This document shows, piece by piece, positions 31,065 through 41,719 of a DNA stretch of 64,000 bases. The stretch is from Thiobacillus sp. (GTDB lineage Bacteria; Pseudomonadota; Gammaproteobacteria; Burkholderiales; Thiobacillaceae). The position numbers and the translations under genes are program-made. The notes beneath the pieces are model-generated. The model had not been told where the DNA came from, searched no databases, and saw nothing but the letters and a program-made list of their open reading frames with translations. The stretch covers positions 124,001-188,000 of the forward strand of contig NZ_JADMKC010000004.1 in NCBI RefSeq assembly GCF_018780105.1. Direction: 5' to 3'. The stretch's first letter is position 1; the number at the start of each line of letters is the position of its first letter.

Positions 31065-31556
31065 ATGAAGCCCCAGCTTTTGATTGCCTTGCTTGCCGCG
31101 TCCGTGTCCGCTCATGCCGCCCAGCCCGATGTGCTGCAAGTCAAGCAGATCGGTCTGGAACTGGCGCGCGACATCGCCATGGGCGCGGTCGAGGCCTGCC
31201 GCCAGAACGGCTATAACGTCTCGGTCGCGGTGCTGGATCGTGCCGGCAACCTGCAGGTTGCGCTGCGCGACACCCTGGCGGCGCGCCACACCCTCGAAAT
31301 CGCCGAACGCAAGGCCGGCATGGTCATCATGTCGGGCATCGATAGCGCCGAATTTCGCGCTGCGCGCGGCGATATCCGGCCCGAACTCAACCATATCGAC
31401 GGCCTGATCGTGATGGAAGGCGGTCTGCCGATCCGGGCTGCGGGCAGCCTGATCGGCGCGGTGGGCGTATCGGGCGCACCGGGCGGCGATAAGGATGCCG
31501 CCTGTGCTGCCGCCGCGCTGAAAAAACTCGAAGAACGGCTCGAATTTGCCCTGTAG
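31065..31556 (+). CDS. GlcG/HbpS-family exported protein
   Basis: A 163-residue protein with a Sec signal (MKPQLLIALLAASVSAHA) and a PduO/HbpS-type domain: DIAMGAVEACRQNGYNVSVA, VLDRAGNLQVALRDTLAARHT, and GGLPIRAAGSLIGAVGVSGAPGGDKDAACA. HbpS members bind haem; GlcG is linked to glycolate genes, but none are nearby. Cofactor binding cannot be read from sequence alone. It precedes the phosphoribulokinase promoter by about 30 bases. Confidence 0.88.
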   Translation: MKPQLLIALLAASVSAHAAQPDVLQVKQIGLELARDIAMGAVEACRQNGYNVSVAVLDRAGNLQVALRDTLAARHTLEIAERKAGMVIMSGIDSAEFRAARGDIRPELNHIDGLIVMEGGLPIRAAGSLIGAVGVSGAPGGDKDAACAAAALKKLEERLEFAL

Positions 31557-31583
31557 CCAGGGAAACCGCATCCCGACGTGCGA

Positions 31584-31613
31584 GTGACAAGCCCGACCCG
31601 GCGCGGGTAAAAT
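31584..31613 (+). promoter_or_regulatory. Sigma-70-type promoter of the phosphoribulokinase gene
   Basis: GTGACA (31584-31589) and TAAAAT (31608-31613) are separated by 18 bases; each has five of six consensus positions. Transcription would start near 31620, giving a leader of about 45 bases with GGGAG before the ATG. Confidence 0.6.
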
Positions 31614-31664
31614 GCTAGGGTTTCGCTTTCATTCCTAATTATTACCTCTTCAGGGAGTCCCAGC

Positions 31665-32549
31665 ATGTCCAAGAAACATCCCGTCATCGCGGTCACGGGT
31701 TCGTCCGGCGCCGGCACCACCACCGTCAAGCGCGCGTTCGAACACATTTTCTTCCGTGAAAAAATCAATGCAGCCGTGATCGAAGGCGACAGCTTTCACA
31801 GCCTGTCGCGCGTGGATTTCAAGGAGGCTGTCAAAAAAGCCGAAGCCGAAGGCAACATGTCGTTCAGCCACTTCGGTCCGCAGTCCAACCATTTCGGCAA
31901 GCTGGCCGAACTGTTCGAAACCTACGGCAAGACCGGCGGCGGCAAAAAGCGCTTCTACATCCACAGCGATGCCGAAGCGGCCGATCACAACAAGCGTCTC
32001 GGCAGCAGCCTCAATCCCGGTGAGTTCACTCCGTGGGAAGACGTGCCCGCCGGCTCCGACGTACTGTTCTACGAAGGCCTGCATGGCCTGGTGAAAACCG
32101 ATGACATCGACGTTGCCCAGCACGTCGACCTCGGCATCGGCGTGGTGCCCATCGTCAACCTCGAATGGATCCAGAAAATCCACCGCGACAGCGCCGAGCG
32201 CGGCTATTCGGCCGACGTGATCGTCGACACCATCCTGCGCCGCATGCCGGATTACGTGAACTACATCACGCCGCAGTTCTCGCGCACCGACATCAACTTC
32301 CAGCGCGTCTCCACGGTCGACACCTCCAACCCCTTCATCACGCGCGACATCCCGACGCCGGACGAAAGCTTCATCGTCATCCGCTTCCGCGAGCCCAAGG
32401 GCGTCGACTTCCCCTACCTGCTGAACATGATCCCGAACTCCTTCATGTCGCGCCGCAACACCTTCGTGGTGCCGGGTGCCAAGATGGGTTTCGCCATGGA
32501 GCTGATCCTGGCGCCGATCATTCAGGAAATGATCGCGAACAAGAACTAA
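31665..32549 (+). CDS. cbbP: Phosphoribulokinase (Calvin cycle, proteobacterial class I)
   Basis: Makes ribulose-1,5-bisphosphate for RuBisCO from ribulose-5-phosphate and ATP. 294 residues; P-loop variant GSSGAGTTTVKRAF (about 12-25), IEGDSFHSLSR, SHFGPQSNHFGKL, the FYEGLHG segment and the DLGIGVVPIVNLEWIQKI region are characteristic of the octameric proteobacterial enzyme. Its own promoter and a strong terminator mark it as a single-gene unit, away from RuBisCO and other cbb genes, none of which are in the window. It is the best evidence here that the organism fixes carbon dioxide. Confidence 0.96.
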   Translation: MSKKHPVIAVTGSSGAGTTTVKRAFEHIFFREKINAAVIEGDSFHSLSRVDFKEAVKKAEAEGNMSFSHFGPQSNHFGKLAELFETYGKTGGGKKRFYIHSDAEAADHNKRLGSSLNPGEFTPWEDVPAGSDVLFYEGLHGLVKTDDIDVAQHVDLGIGVVPIVNLEWIQKIHRDSAERGYSADVIVDTILRRMPDYVNYITPQFSRTDINFQRVSTVDTSNPFITRDIPTPDESFIVIRFREPKGVDFPYLLNMIPNSFMSRRNTFVVPGAKMGFAMELILAPIIQEMIANKN

Positions 32550-32571
32550 GTAACGGGCTGTACCTGCCGTG

Positions 32572-32601
32572 AAAAGCCCCCGCTTGCGGGGGCTTTTGTT
32601 T
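32572..32601 (+). terminator. Intrinsic terminator after phosphoribulokinase
   Basis: AAAAGCCCCCGC pairs with GCGGGGGCTTTT around a TT centre, followed by GTTT. Very strong stem, 22 bases after the stop codon. Confidence 0.93.
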
Positions 32602-32683
32602 GCAGGCGCCATGGGTGCCGCTGCCAGAGTGCTTGTTTCCCAATGGGTTAAGAAAGCTCGCGTGGGCAACGTCTGGCGGCCGC

Positions 32684-32719
32684 GCAATAAAAACGGGTGC
32701 GTGCACCCGTTTTTATTGC
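32684..32719. terminator. Bidirectional terminator between phosphoribulokinase and arylsulfatase
   Basis: A perfect 17-base inverted repeat around two bases. The left arm is GCAATAAAAACGGGTGC and the right arm is its exact complement. A-rich and T-rich flanks make it work in both directions. It ends the minus-strand arylsulfatase transcript 30 bases past its stop. Confidence 0.93.
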
Positions 32720-32749
32720 CTGATCGGGGATGTCTGATCCCCGACACGC

Positions 32750-35110
32750 TTATTTCACCTGGACGATTACCTCCGGGATGCGCCCGGTGAAGCGCGACCG
32801 GGCTTCCGCCCCGATGGATTCCACGACCGGTGTGCCAAGATCTATGCCCACGTCGGCGGTCTCGTCGGCCGAAAAGATGGCTGCCTGGGTATGCTCAATG
32901 CGGCCTTCACCGACTTTCTCGTCGTTCACATACAGGGTTCCCAGTCCGCCCTTGCCCATTCCGCCACCGTCGTAGGCGAAATCGAAGCGGATCGTGTTCT
33001 TGCCGGGCGCGAGCTTCCTGGAGGCGGCGATCGAACTGCGCTGCAGGCCGAGGAAGTTGTAGTCGTAGGCAGGTATGCCGTCCTTCACATACAGCGACCA
33101 GCCGCCGAAGCGCCCGCCCTGCGCCAGGATGGTGCCGTTCGCACCGTCCTGTGGTACCTCGATTACCGCAGTCAGGGTCTTGGATTTGTTCTTCACGTTG
33201 ATGAAGACGTTTTCCATCATGCCGGTCATGCCTTCGGCCAGCGTCAGCGAGGTGCGCTTGCCCATGGGATCGGGGCGGCCAACGGCTTCAGCCAGCGTAC
33301 GCTCGAACAGGCGGTCGTCGATTGGCAACACGTGGTATTTGGCGGCTTCCCGCATGAACAGCGCCTGCATCTCGGCGAGTTTCTTCGGATTCTTCGCGGC
33401 CAGATCGGTGCTCAGGCTGAAGTCGGTGCGCACATCGTAAAGTTCCCACACATCGTCCTTCAAGGGGCGGCGAACTTCGCGCTCCCAGGCTGCCCGGTGA
33501 ATCGTGCGCGCCAGCCAGCCGTCGTGGTAGAGGGCGCGGTTGCCGGCAATTTCGAAGTATTGCGTGGCATGGCGTTCCCGGGCCTTGGCATCGTCGAAGC
33601 TGTAGACCATGCTGGTGCCTTCCATGGGAATCTGCGGCGTGCCGTTGACTACCCTGGGTTCGGGCAGGCCGGCGGCCTGCAGGATGGTCGGCGCCACGTC
33701 GATCACATGGCTGAACTGGGTGCGCTGCTCGTTCTTCGCCTTGATTCCCTTCGGCCAGTGCACCACCAGGCCATTGCGGGTGCCGCCAAAATCCGCGGCG
33801 ACCTGCTTGGTCCAGGCGAAAGGCGTATCCATCGCAACCGCCCAGCCCGAAGCGAAGTGCGGGTAGGTCTCGGGGCCGCCCCACTTGTCCATCACCTTCA
33901 GCATGTCGGCGACCTTTTCCTGAACACCATTGAAATAGGTCATCTCGCTGAACATGCCGTGCTCGCCACCCTCAGCGCTGGCGCCGTTGTCGCCCGCAAT
34001 ATAGAAAACAAGGGTGTTGTCGGCCTGACCGGTGCTGTCGACTGCCTTGAGCATGCGGCCGATTTCATGATCGGTGTAATCGAGATAGGCGGCGAATACT
34101 TCCATCTGGCGGGCGTACAGACGCTTTTCGTCGGCAGACAGCCTGTCCCAATCGCGAATTGCCGCTGGTTTCGGCGCCAGCTGTGTGCCGGCCGTGATCA
34201 CGCCTGTCTTGAGCTGGCGTTCATAGGTGGCCTGACGCATCGCATCCCAGCCCTGGTCGAACTTGCCTTTCCACTTGTCGATCCAGGCTTTGGGCGCATG
34301 GTGAGGCGCATGCGTGGCACCCGGAGCGAAGTAGACAAAAAACGGTTTTTCGGGCGACAGCGCTTTCTGGTATTTCACCCAGGCAACCGCTTTGTCGGTC
34401 ATGTCAGTCATGAAATGGTAGTTGGGGTCGCTCGGCAGTTCGACCTGGGTGACGCCATCGAAGAGGTAAGGCGCCCACTGATTGGTTTCGCCGCCGATGA
34501 AGCCGTAGAACTTGTCGAAGCCCTGACGTGTCGGCCAGCGGTCGTACGGGCCGGAGATCCCGGTTTCCCAGACGGCGGTTTCATGCCATTTGCCGAAGGC
34601 TGCCGTGTTGTAACCGTTGAGCCTCAGCATTTCCGCCAGCGGAGCGGTTGCATCCGGAATCTGGCCGGTATTGCCCGGCATGCCAGTTGCCATCTCCGTA
34701 ATGAAGCCCATGTTGACCGTGTGATGGTTGCGTCCGGACTTGAGTGCGGCGCGGGTTGGCGAGCACAGCGCGGTGGTGTGGAAATTGTTGTAGCGCAGGC
34801 CGTTTTGCGCCAGTTTGTCCAGGGTCGGCGTGGCAATCGGACCGCCGAAAGTGCTGGTGGCGCCAAAGCCGAGATCGTCGATCAGCACAATCACCACGTT
34901 GGGCGCGCCTGCGGGCGCCTTGACCTCGAAATGCGATGGTGTCTTGACGTTGCGGATATCGAGTTCCGTGTAGACCGGCCGCTTTGGCGCCTGGATCGGC
35001 AGCACGCTGCGGTCGAGCGAACGGGGCGTGGGTGATGCGGACACCGCAGGCAGGCTCGCCGTTGCCAGTAGCCCGATTGTCAGGAAATGAGTAATAAGAC
35101 GCATCGTCAT
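32750..35110 (-). CDS. Exported arylsulfatase (formylglycine-dependent)
   Basis: Hydrolyses sulfate esters. 786 residues after a Sec-type signal (MTMRLITHFLTIGLLATASL, cut near 25). Metal-ligand pair in VLIDDLGFGAT (D78, D79). The sulfatase signature CSPTRAALKSGR begins at Cys116, the residue converted to formylglycine. Histidines in GRNHHTVNMG and KWHETAVWE are further active-site candidates. The C-terminal 170 residues form an additional beta-rich domain. I chose the ATG at 35110 because GGAGG lies just before it; 23 more codons upstream are open but lack a site. The gene is bracketed by two similar bidirectional terminators, has no sulfatase-modifying enzyme or transporter beside it, and may be an acquired cassette. 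Physiological substrate unknown. Confidence 0.92.
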   Translation of the reverse strand: MTMRLITHFLTIGLLATASLPAVSASPTPRSLDRSVLPIQAPKRPVYTELDIRNVKTPSHFEVKAPAGAPNVVIVLIDDLGFGATSTFGGPIATPTLDKLAQNGLRYNNFHTTALCSPTRAALKSGRNHHTVNMGFITEMATGMPGNTGQIPDATAPLAEMLRLNGYNTAAFGKWHETAVWETGISGPYDRWPTRQGFDKFYGFIGGETNQWAPYLFDGVTQVELPSDPNYHFMTDMTDKAVAWVKYQKALSPEKPFFVYFAPGATHAPHHAPKAWIDKWKGKFDQGWDAMRQATYERQLKTGVITAGTQLAPKPAAIRDWDRLSADEKRLYARQMEVFAAYLDYTDHEIGRMLKAVDSTGQADNTLVFYIAGDNGASAEGGEHGMFSEMTYFNGVQEKVADMLKVMDKWGGPETYPHFASGWAVAMDTPFAWTKQVAADFGGTRNGLVVHWPKGIKAKNEQRTQFSHVIDVAPTILQAAGLPEPRVVNGTPQIPMEGTSMVYSFDDAKARERHATQYFEIAGNRALYHDGWLARTIHRAAWEREVRRPLKDDVWELYDVRTDFSLSTDLAAKNPKKLAEMQALFMREAAKYHVLPIDDRLFERTLAEAVGRPDPMGKRTSLTLAEGMTGMMENVFINVKNKSKTLTAVIEVPQDGANGTILAQGGRFGGWSLYVKDGIPAYDYNFLGLQRSSIAASRKLAPGKNTIRFDFAYDGGGMGKGGLGTLYVNDEKVGEGRIEHTQAAIFSADETADVGIDLGTPVVESIGAEARSRFTGRIPEVIVQVK

Positions 35111-35295
35111 TTTTCCTCCCTTATTAAAGAACCTGGTTTTGTATTTCTGTCCGGCGTTAGCCAACAACGGCTGGATCAAAGTTCAATATACAACATGAAA
35201 TGTGACCTGCTGACGATGCCAGGGCTATTCGCCGGCCTGTCGAGCCCGATGATTTCGGGGGGATTTGCAATCGCCGGAAAGGACCCGGCTTTGGG

Positions 35296-35332
35296 CAATA
35301 AAAAACGGAACCGTGGGGCTCCGTTTTTATTG
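35296..35332. terminator. Bidirectional terminator between prlC and arylsulfatase
   Basis: CAATAAAAAACGGA pairs with TCCGTTTTTATTG with one bulged A. It closely resembles the terminator at 32684-32719 (shared CAATAAAAA-CGG). It lies 26 bases past the prlC stop and ends that minus-strand transcript before the arylsulfatase promoter region. Confidence 0.85.
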
Positions 35333-35357
35333 ATTTGAACGTCCTGCCTGATGCGCT

Positions 35358-37406
35358 TCAAGCCATGCCGTTATGCCGCAACAGCGCGTCGATGGTTGGC
35401 TCGCGGCCGCGGAAGGCCTTGAACGATTCGAGCGCCGGGCGGGCGCCGCCTTGGGCGAGGATTTCGCTCCAGAAGCGGTGGCCAACTTCGGAGTTCAGTA
35501 CGCCGCCGTAGCCTTCGGCCTCGTCTTCGAACAGTGCGTAGGCGTCGGCCGATAGCACTTCAGCCCACTTGTAGCTGTAGTAGCCCGCCGCGTAGCCGCC
35601 AGCGAAGATGTGCGAGAAACTGTTGGGGGAGCGGTTGTACGCGGGCGGTACGATCACCGCGACCCGCTTGCGAATATCGTTCAGCAGGTCCATCGCGCTG
35701 CGGCCACCGTTGGGGTCGAAATCGTCGTGCAGGCGCATGTCGAAGCTGGCAAACTCAATCTGGCGCAGGGTATCCAGGCCGGACTGGAAGTTCTTCGCCG
35801 CCAGCATTTTGTCGAACAATTCCTTGGGCAGCGCCGCGCCGGTGTCGACGTGCGCGGTCATGTGCTTCAGCACGTCCCACTCCCAGCAGAAATTTTCCAT
35901 GAACTGGCTCGGCAGCTCGACCGCATCCCATTCGACGCCGTTGAGGCCGGAGACACCCAATTCCTCGATCTGTGTGAGCAGGTGGTGCAGGCCGTGGCCG
36001 GTTTCGTGGAACAGGGTAATGACTTCGTCGTGGGTGAACAGCGCGGGCTTGCCGCCGACTGGTGAGGAGAAGTTGCAGTTCAGGTAGGCCACCGGCGTCT
36101 GGATGCCGTCTGCTTTCCGACGCCGCGTGATGACGTCGCCCATCCAGGCTCCGCCGCGCTTGGAGGCGCGTGCGTAGAGGTCGAGGTAGAACTGACCGAC
36201 CTTTTGTCCGGCGTGGTCGGTCAGCGTGTAGAACTTCACGTCGGGATGCCACACCGGCGCCTTGTCTTCGCGGATGTACAGGCCGTAGAGCGTTTCGACC
36301 AGCTTGAACAGCCCGGCCAGCACGCGGTGTTCGGGGAAATACTGCTTCACTTCCTGATCGGAAAAGCTGTAGCGCGCGACGCGCAGTTTTTCCGAGGCGT
36401 AGGCGTTGTCCCACGCCTGCAGGTCGGCGATGCCGAGTTCGGATGCGGCGAATGCCTTGAGTTCGGCAAAGTCCTTTTCCGCGTAGGGGCGGGCGCGGGC
36501 GCCGAGCTCGTCGAGGAACTTCAGTACCTCGGCCGGAGTGTCGGCCATCTTCGCGGCGAGCGACAACTCGGCGTAGCTCTTGAAGCCGAGTAGTTCGGCG
36601 GCTTCGCGGCGCAGCTTGAGGATGCGCGCGATCAGCGGCGTGTTGTCCAGCTTGATCTTGCCGAATTCGGACGCGAGGGTGACGTAGGCGCGGTAGACCT
36701 GCTCACGCAGGGCGCGGTTGTCAGCGTACTGCATGACCGGCCCGAACGATGGTGCATGTAGCGTAATTATCCAGCCGGTCTTGCCCTCAGCCTCTGCGGT
36801 CGCTTGCATCATCACCCGCACGTCGTTTGGGATGCCTTCGAGTTGCGCGGCATCGTCGATCAACAGCGCGAAGTCTTTTTTCGCATCGAGCAAGTTCTCC
36901 TCAAACTTGGTGGATAGTTTCGCTTCTTCTTCCTGAATTGCCATGAAAGAGACCTTCTTGTCCGCCGGCAGTTCGGCGCCGCCGAGGCGGAAGTCGCGCA
37001 GCTCGTTTTCGACGATCTTTTTCTGCGCCGCGTTCAGCGTGGCGAATCCGGCGCTGGCGGCCAGCGCCTTGAATTTGCCGAACAGCGCTTCGTTTTGCCC
37101 CAGTTCGGCGTAATAGATCGTGATCTTGGGCAGGTTGGCGTTGTACACCTCGCGCAACTCGGGTGAATCCATCACCGAATGCAGGTGCGACACCTGACCC
37201 CAGGCGCGGCCCAGTTTCTCGTTGGCGTCGTCGAGCGGGCTGACGAAGGCATCCCATTCGGCGGGCGTCGCAGCATCCATCGCCCGTTCGACCGCGGCGC
37301 GGCAGTCGGCCAGCAGCTGGTCGACGGCGGGGGTGACGAATTCGGGCTTGAATTCGGCAAATCGCGGCAGGCCGGAAAAATCGAGCAGGGGATTGGTGCT
37401 GTTCAT
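35358..37406 (-). CDS. prlC: Oligopeptidase A (M3 metallopeptidase)
   Basis: Cytoplasmic zinc peptidase that degrades short peptides, including cleaved signal peptides. 682 residues from MNSTNPLLDFSGLPRFAEF; the zinc motif HExxH is in LFHETGHGLHHLLTQIEE (about residue 466). The neighbouring WDAVELPSQFMENFCWE and the final FAGGYAAGYYSYKWAEVLSADAY are family hallmarks. It stands alone, divergent from the carbonic anhydrase gene and followed by a terminator. Confidence 0.96.
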   Translation of the reverse strand: MNSTNPLLDFSGLPRFAEFKPEFVTPAVDQLLADCRAAVERAMDAATPAEWDAFVSPLDDANEKLGRAWGQVSHLHSVMDSPELREVYNANLPKITIYYAELGQNEALFGKFKALAASAGFATLNAAQKKIVENELRDFRLGGAELPADKKVSFMAIQEEEAKLSTKFEENLLDAKKDFALLIDDAAQLEGIPNDVRVMMQATAEAEGKTGWIITLHAPSFGPVMQYADNRALREQVYRAYVTLASEFGKIKLDNTPLIARILKLRREAAELLGFKSYAELSLAAKMADTPAEVLKFLDELGARARPYAEKDFAELKAFAASELGIADLQAWDNAYASEKLRVARYSFSDQEVKQYFPEHRVLAGLFKLVETLYGLYIREDKAPVWHPDVKFYTLTDHAGQKVGQFYLDLYARASKRGGAWMGDVITRRRKADGIQTPVAYLNCNFSSPVGGKPALFTHDEVITLFHETGHGLHHLLTQIEELGVSGLNGVEWDAVELPSQFMENFCWEWDVLKHMTAHVDTGAALPKELFDKMLAAKNFQSGLDTLRQIEFASFDMRLHDDFDPNGGRSAMDLLNDIRKRVAVIVPPAYNRSPNSFSHIFAGGYAAGYYSYKWAEVLSADAYALFEDEAEGYGGVLNSEVGHRFWSEILAQGGARPALESFKAFRGREPTIDALLRHNGMA

Positions 37407-37457
37407 GAAGGTTCTTTCGTAAAGGGCGCTTGGAAGGGGGCAACGACGTGCACGGAT

Positions 37458-37463
37458 TATAAT
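37458..37463 (+). promoter_or_regulatory. Perfect -10 hexamer upstream of the carbonic anhydrase gene
   Basis: TATAAT lies 40 bases before the start codon. The nearest -35-like sequence, TTGGAA at 37430, is 22 bases away, longer than usual, so an activator or an extended -10 would be needed. Confidence 0.4.
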
Positions 37464-37502
37464 TTGGGCCTGTACCTGCAGTATTTCAACCCTCGGTCAA
37501 TT

Positions 37503-38036
37503 ATGGACTTGGATTCGGTCGTCCCGCACCACGGCATTCATCCGCAACTCGCCCCCGGCGCGTGGGTGCATCCGCGCGCCACGGTGATCGGCGAAGTCAC
37601 GCTGGGCGCCGACGCCTCGGTGTGGCCGGGCGCGGTGCTCCGCGGCGACGTCAATTCGATCGCGATTGGCGATGCCACCAACATCCAGGACGGCAGCGTG
37701 CTGCACGTATCGCACAAAACCCCGGCCAACCCGGCGGGCGGCGCGCTCGTCATCGGCGCGCGCGTCACTGTCGGCCACCTCGTGATCCTGCATGCCTGCA
37801 CGATCGAAGACGCATGCCTGATCGGCATGGGCAGCATCATTCTCGACCGCGCGGTGATTCAGAAACACGTGCTGCTGGGCGCCGGCTCGCTGGTGCCGGA
37901 AGGCAAGGTGCTCGAATCTGGTTATTTGTATCTGGGACGTCCCGCCAAACAGGTGCGTCTGCTCAGCGACGAAGAGATTGCCTATTTCGACTATTCCGCC
38001 CGTCACTATGTCGCGCTTGCCCAGTCCTACCGCTAA
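37503..38036 (+). CDS. Gamma-class carbonic anhydrase family protein
   Basis: A 177-residue left-handed beta-helix protein of hexapeptide repeats (GEVTLGADASVWPGAVLRGD...). Metal-ligand histidines fit the family: H68/H71 in LHVSHK, H92 in TVGH and H97 in ILHAC. Many members of this YrdA/CaiE-like branch bind zinc but lack proven hydratase activity. A role in bicarbonate supply would suit an autotroph but is inference. The start at 37503 (MDLDSVVPHHGIHP) fits; the frame is open upstream into prlC. Followed by a thioredoxin-like gene. Confidence 0.9.
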   Translation: MDLDSVVPHHGIHPQLAPGAWVHPRATVIGEVTLGADASVWPGAVLRGDVNSIAIGDATNIQDGSVLHVSHKTPANPAGGALVIGARVTVGHLVILHACTIEDACLIGMGSIILDRAVIQKHVLLGAGSLVPEGKVLESGYLYLGRPAKQVRLLSDEEIAYFDYSARHYVALAQSYR

Positions 38037-38037
38037 G

Positions 38038-38063
38038 CTTCCCGTTCACCGCTCACTACCCTT
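38038..38063 (+). repeat. Partial type-B spacer repeat before the thioredoxin-like gene
   Basis: TTCCCGTTCACCGCTCACT, directly before the ATG at 38064, matches an arm of the nadD element. No opposite arm is present here, so it is a solo arm. Confidence 0.45.
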
Positions 38064-38558
38064 ATGAAATACGCCAAACCCGCTGCCCTTTTTACTATCG
38101 CCCTGATTGTGGTTGCCGCGCTCGCATACGCGATGCTGAGCAAACCCGCCGCGCCCGCCGCCACCTTCGTGACGCTTGAGGGCCAGCCGATCCAGCTCGA
38201 CAGCCTGCGCGGCAAGGTTGTGCTGGTGAACTTCTGGGCAACCTCCTGCCCCGGATGCATCAAGGAAATGCCCGGCATGGTCGAGACCTACAACCAGTAC
38301 AAGGCCAAGGGCTTCGAGATCATCGCAGTGGCCATGGCCTACGATCCGCCCAGCCATGTGGTCAACTTCACGCAAACCCGCCAGCTGCCGTTTCCGGTTG
38401 CGCTCGACGTGAAAGGAGAACTGGCGCAGGCGTTCGGCGATGTGCGGCTGACGCCCACCAGCTTCATCATTGGCAAGAAAGGGCAGATCCTGGAACAAAA
38501 GCTGGGTGAGCTCGATTTCGTCAAACTCAAGGCGCTGCTCGACAAGGAGTTGTCGTGA
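38064..38558 (+). CDS. Membrane-anchored TlpA-like thioredoxin protein
   Basis: 164 residues, N-terminal anchor (about 7-24) and a periplasmic thioredoxin fold with redox motif SCPGC (C62, C65). Cis-proline region is RLTPTSFIIG. The sequence VNFWATSCPGCIKEMPGM is TlpA/ResA-like, and the Cys-Pro-Gly-Cys insert differs from the CAPC and CPYC of the other two in this window. Substrate unknown. Sits 27 bases after the carbonic anhydrase gene. Confidence 0.88.
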   Translation: MKYAKPAALFTIALIVVAALAYAMLSKPAAPAATFVTLEGQPIQLDSLRGKVVLVNFWATSCPGCIKEMPGMVETYNQYKAKGFEIIAVAMAYDPPSHVVNFTQTRQLPFPVALDVKGELAQAFGDVRLTPTSFIIGKKGQILEQKLGELDFVKLKALLDKELS

Positions 38559-38647
38559 TGTTTGCCTGACCGCTCACGGCGTGGCCCCAGGGACGCGCCA
38601 CTCATTACACCGCATCCCTTTCTGATTTTTTCCGGACTTCCTGATTC

Positions 38648-40312
<1,665 letters not shown>

Positions 40313-40319
40313 GCCATCG

Positions 40320-41687
40320 ATGCAGCCCCTCCGCACGATTCCTGCCGCATCGCGCGTGCTGCCCTGGGCAGCGGGCGTCGTGGCAGCGTGCGCAATCTGG
40401 GCGGTGTTGCAGACCTTCGTCTGGCTGGATCAGGACCGGCGCAATCAGGCCGAGCACGCCATGCTGCAGGCTGAAGCCGCCACCGTGCGGGCGCGGCTGG
40501 AGTCGTCGCTGAATGCCACGCTGTCGATGAGCCTGGGCCTGCCGACCTTTGTGCTCACCAAGCCGGATTTCACCGAAGCCGATCTGGCGCCGATCGCGGC
40601 CTCGCTGATCCGGCTGCAGCCGGCGATACGCAACGTGGCGATCGCACCGGACAACGAGATCAGCTTTGTATACCCACGCAAGGGGAACGAAAAGGCGCTC
40701 GGCCTGCGCTATCTTCACACGCCCAACCAGCGCGAAGCCGTGCTGCGGCTGATGCGCGAGCTGCGGCCGATCACGGCCGGCCCGCTCGAACTGGCACAGG
40801 GCGGCGTCGGCATCATCAACCGCATCCCGATCGTGTTTACCCGGGCCGACGGCACTTCGCGTTACTGGGGTCTGGCTTCGGTGATGGTCGATCCGCGGCC
40901 CATTTTCGAACAGGCGGGCCTGCTCGATCCGCACTCGGGCGTGCGTTTTGCCCTGCGCGGCAAGGACGGGCTGGGTGCGCGCGGCGCGGTTTTTCTCGGC
41001 GACGCCGCGCTGTTCGACAAGCCGGATGCGGTGCGGATGGACATCACCATTCCAGGGGGAACCTGGCAGCTGGCCGCTTCTCAGGCCGTACCAACGGAGC
41101 GCCGCGGCATGGGCCTGCAAGCGCTGCTGCTTCTGCTGGCCGCCGGCGTGGGCGGACTGGTGGGCTATTCGCTGTCGGCGCACCAGCGCATTCGCAACAT
41201 GGCCATGCACGACGGCCTCACCGGGTTAGCCAATCGCCATCAGTTCAATCTGCGTGGGCACGACATGTTTGCGCTGGCCAAGCGCAGCGGGCGGCCGCTC
41301 ACGCTGCTCAATATCGACGTCGATGATTTCAAGTCGGTCAACGACACCTTCGGACACGTGGCGGGCGATACCGTGCTGATCCAGGTCGCCCACACCCTGC
41401 GCGACTGCTTCCGCGAGACCGACCTGCTGGCGCGGCTCGGCGGCGACGAATTCGTGGTCTTGCTGCCGGACACGTCGAAAGGACCGGCGCTGGATGCATT
41501 GCTCGACCGCCTGCGCAACGCCGTCGAAGTCGAGTTGCCGGGTTCGGCGCCGGTGCGGCAGGGTCTCAGCGTCGGCGTCGCCGTTTGCGGCGCGCACACG
41601 GCATCGCTGGACTCGCTGATGCGCCAGGCGGACGAGGCGATGTACCTGTACAAGGAACGCGCGCAGCAGGTGCGTCCGGCGACTTGA
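40320..41687 (+). CDS. Diguanylate cyclase with periplasmic CHASE-type sensor
   Basis: 455 residues. A first membrane helix (about 14-33), a periplasmic sensor domain of CHASE type (about 60-245), a second helix (about 262-283) and a cytoplasmic GGDEF domain. The active site is RLGGDEF (GGDEF near 374-378). The allosteric I-site RETD lies five residues before it, so product inhibition by cyclic di-GMP is expected. Ligand unknown. Seven bases after ettA; a shared transcript is likely. Confidence 0.88.
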   Translation: MQPLRTIPAASRVLPWAAGVVAACAIWAVLQTFVWLDQDRRNQAEHAMLQAEAATVRARLESSLNATLSMSLGLPTFVLTKPDFTEADLAPIAASLIRLQPAIRNVAIAPDNEISFVYPRKGNEKALGLRYLHTPNQREAVLRLMRELRPITAGPLELAQGGVGIINRIPIVFTRADGTSRYWGLASVMVDPRPIFEQAGLLDPHSGVRFALRGKDGLGARGAVFLGDAALFDKPDAVRMDITIPGGTWQLAASQAVPTERRGMGLQALLLLLAAGVGGLVGYSLSAHQRIRNMAMHDGLTGLANRHQFNLRGHDMFALAKRSGRPLTLLNIDVDDFKSVNDTFGHVAGDTVLIQVAHTLRDCFRETDLLARLGGDEFVVLLPDTSKGPALDALLDRLRNAVEVELPGSAPVRQGLSVGVAVCGAHTASLDSLMRQADEAMYLYKERAQQVRPAT

Positions 41688-41719
41688 TCGCGCTGCCGTC
41701 ATAACCCGAGTCCTTCAGC

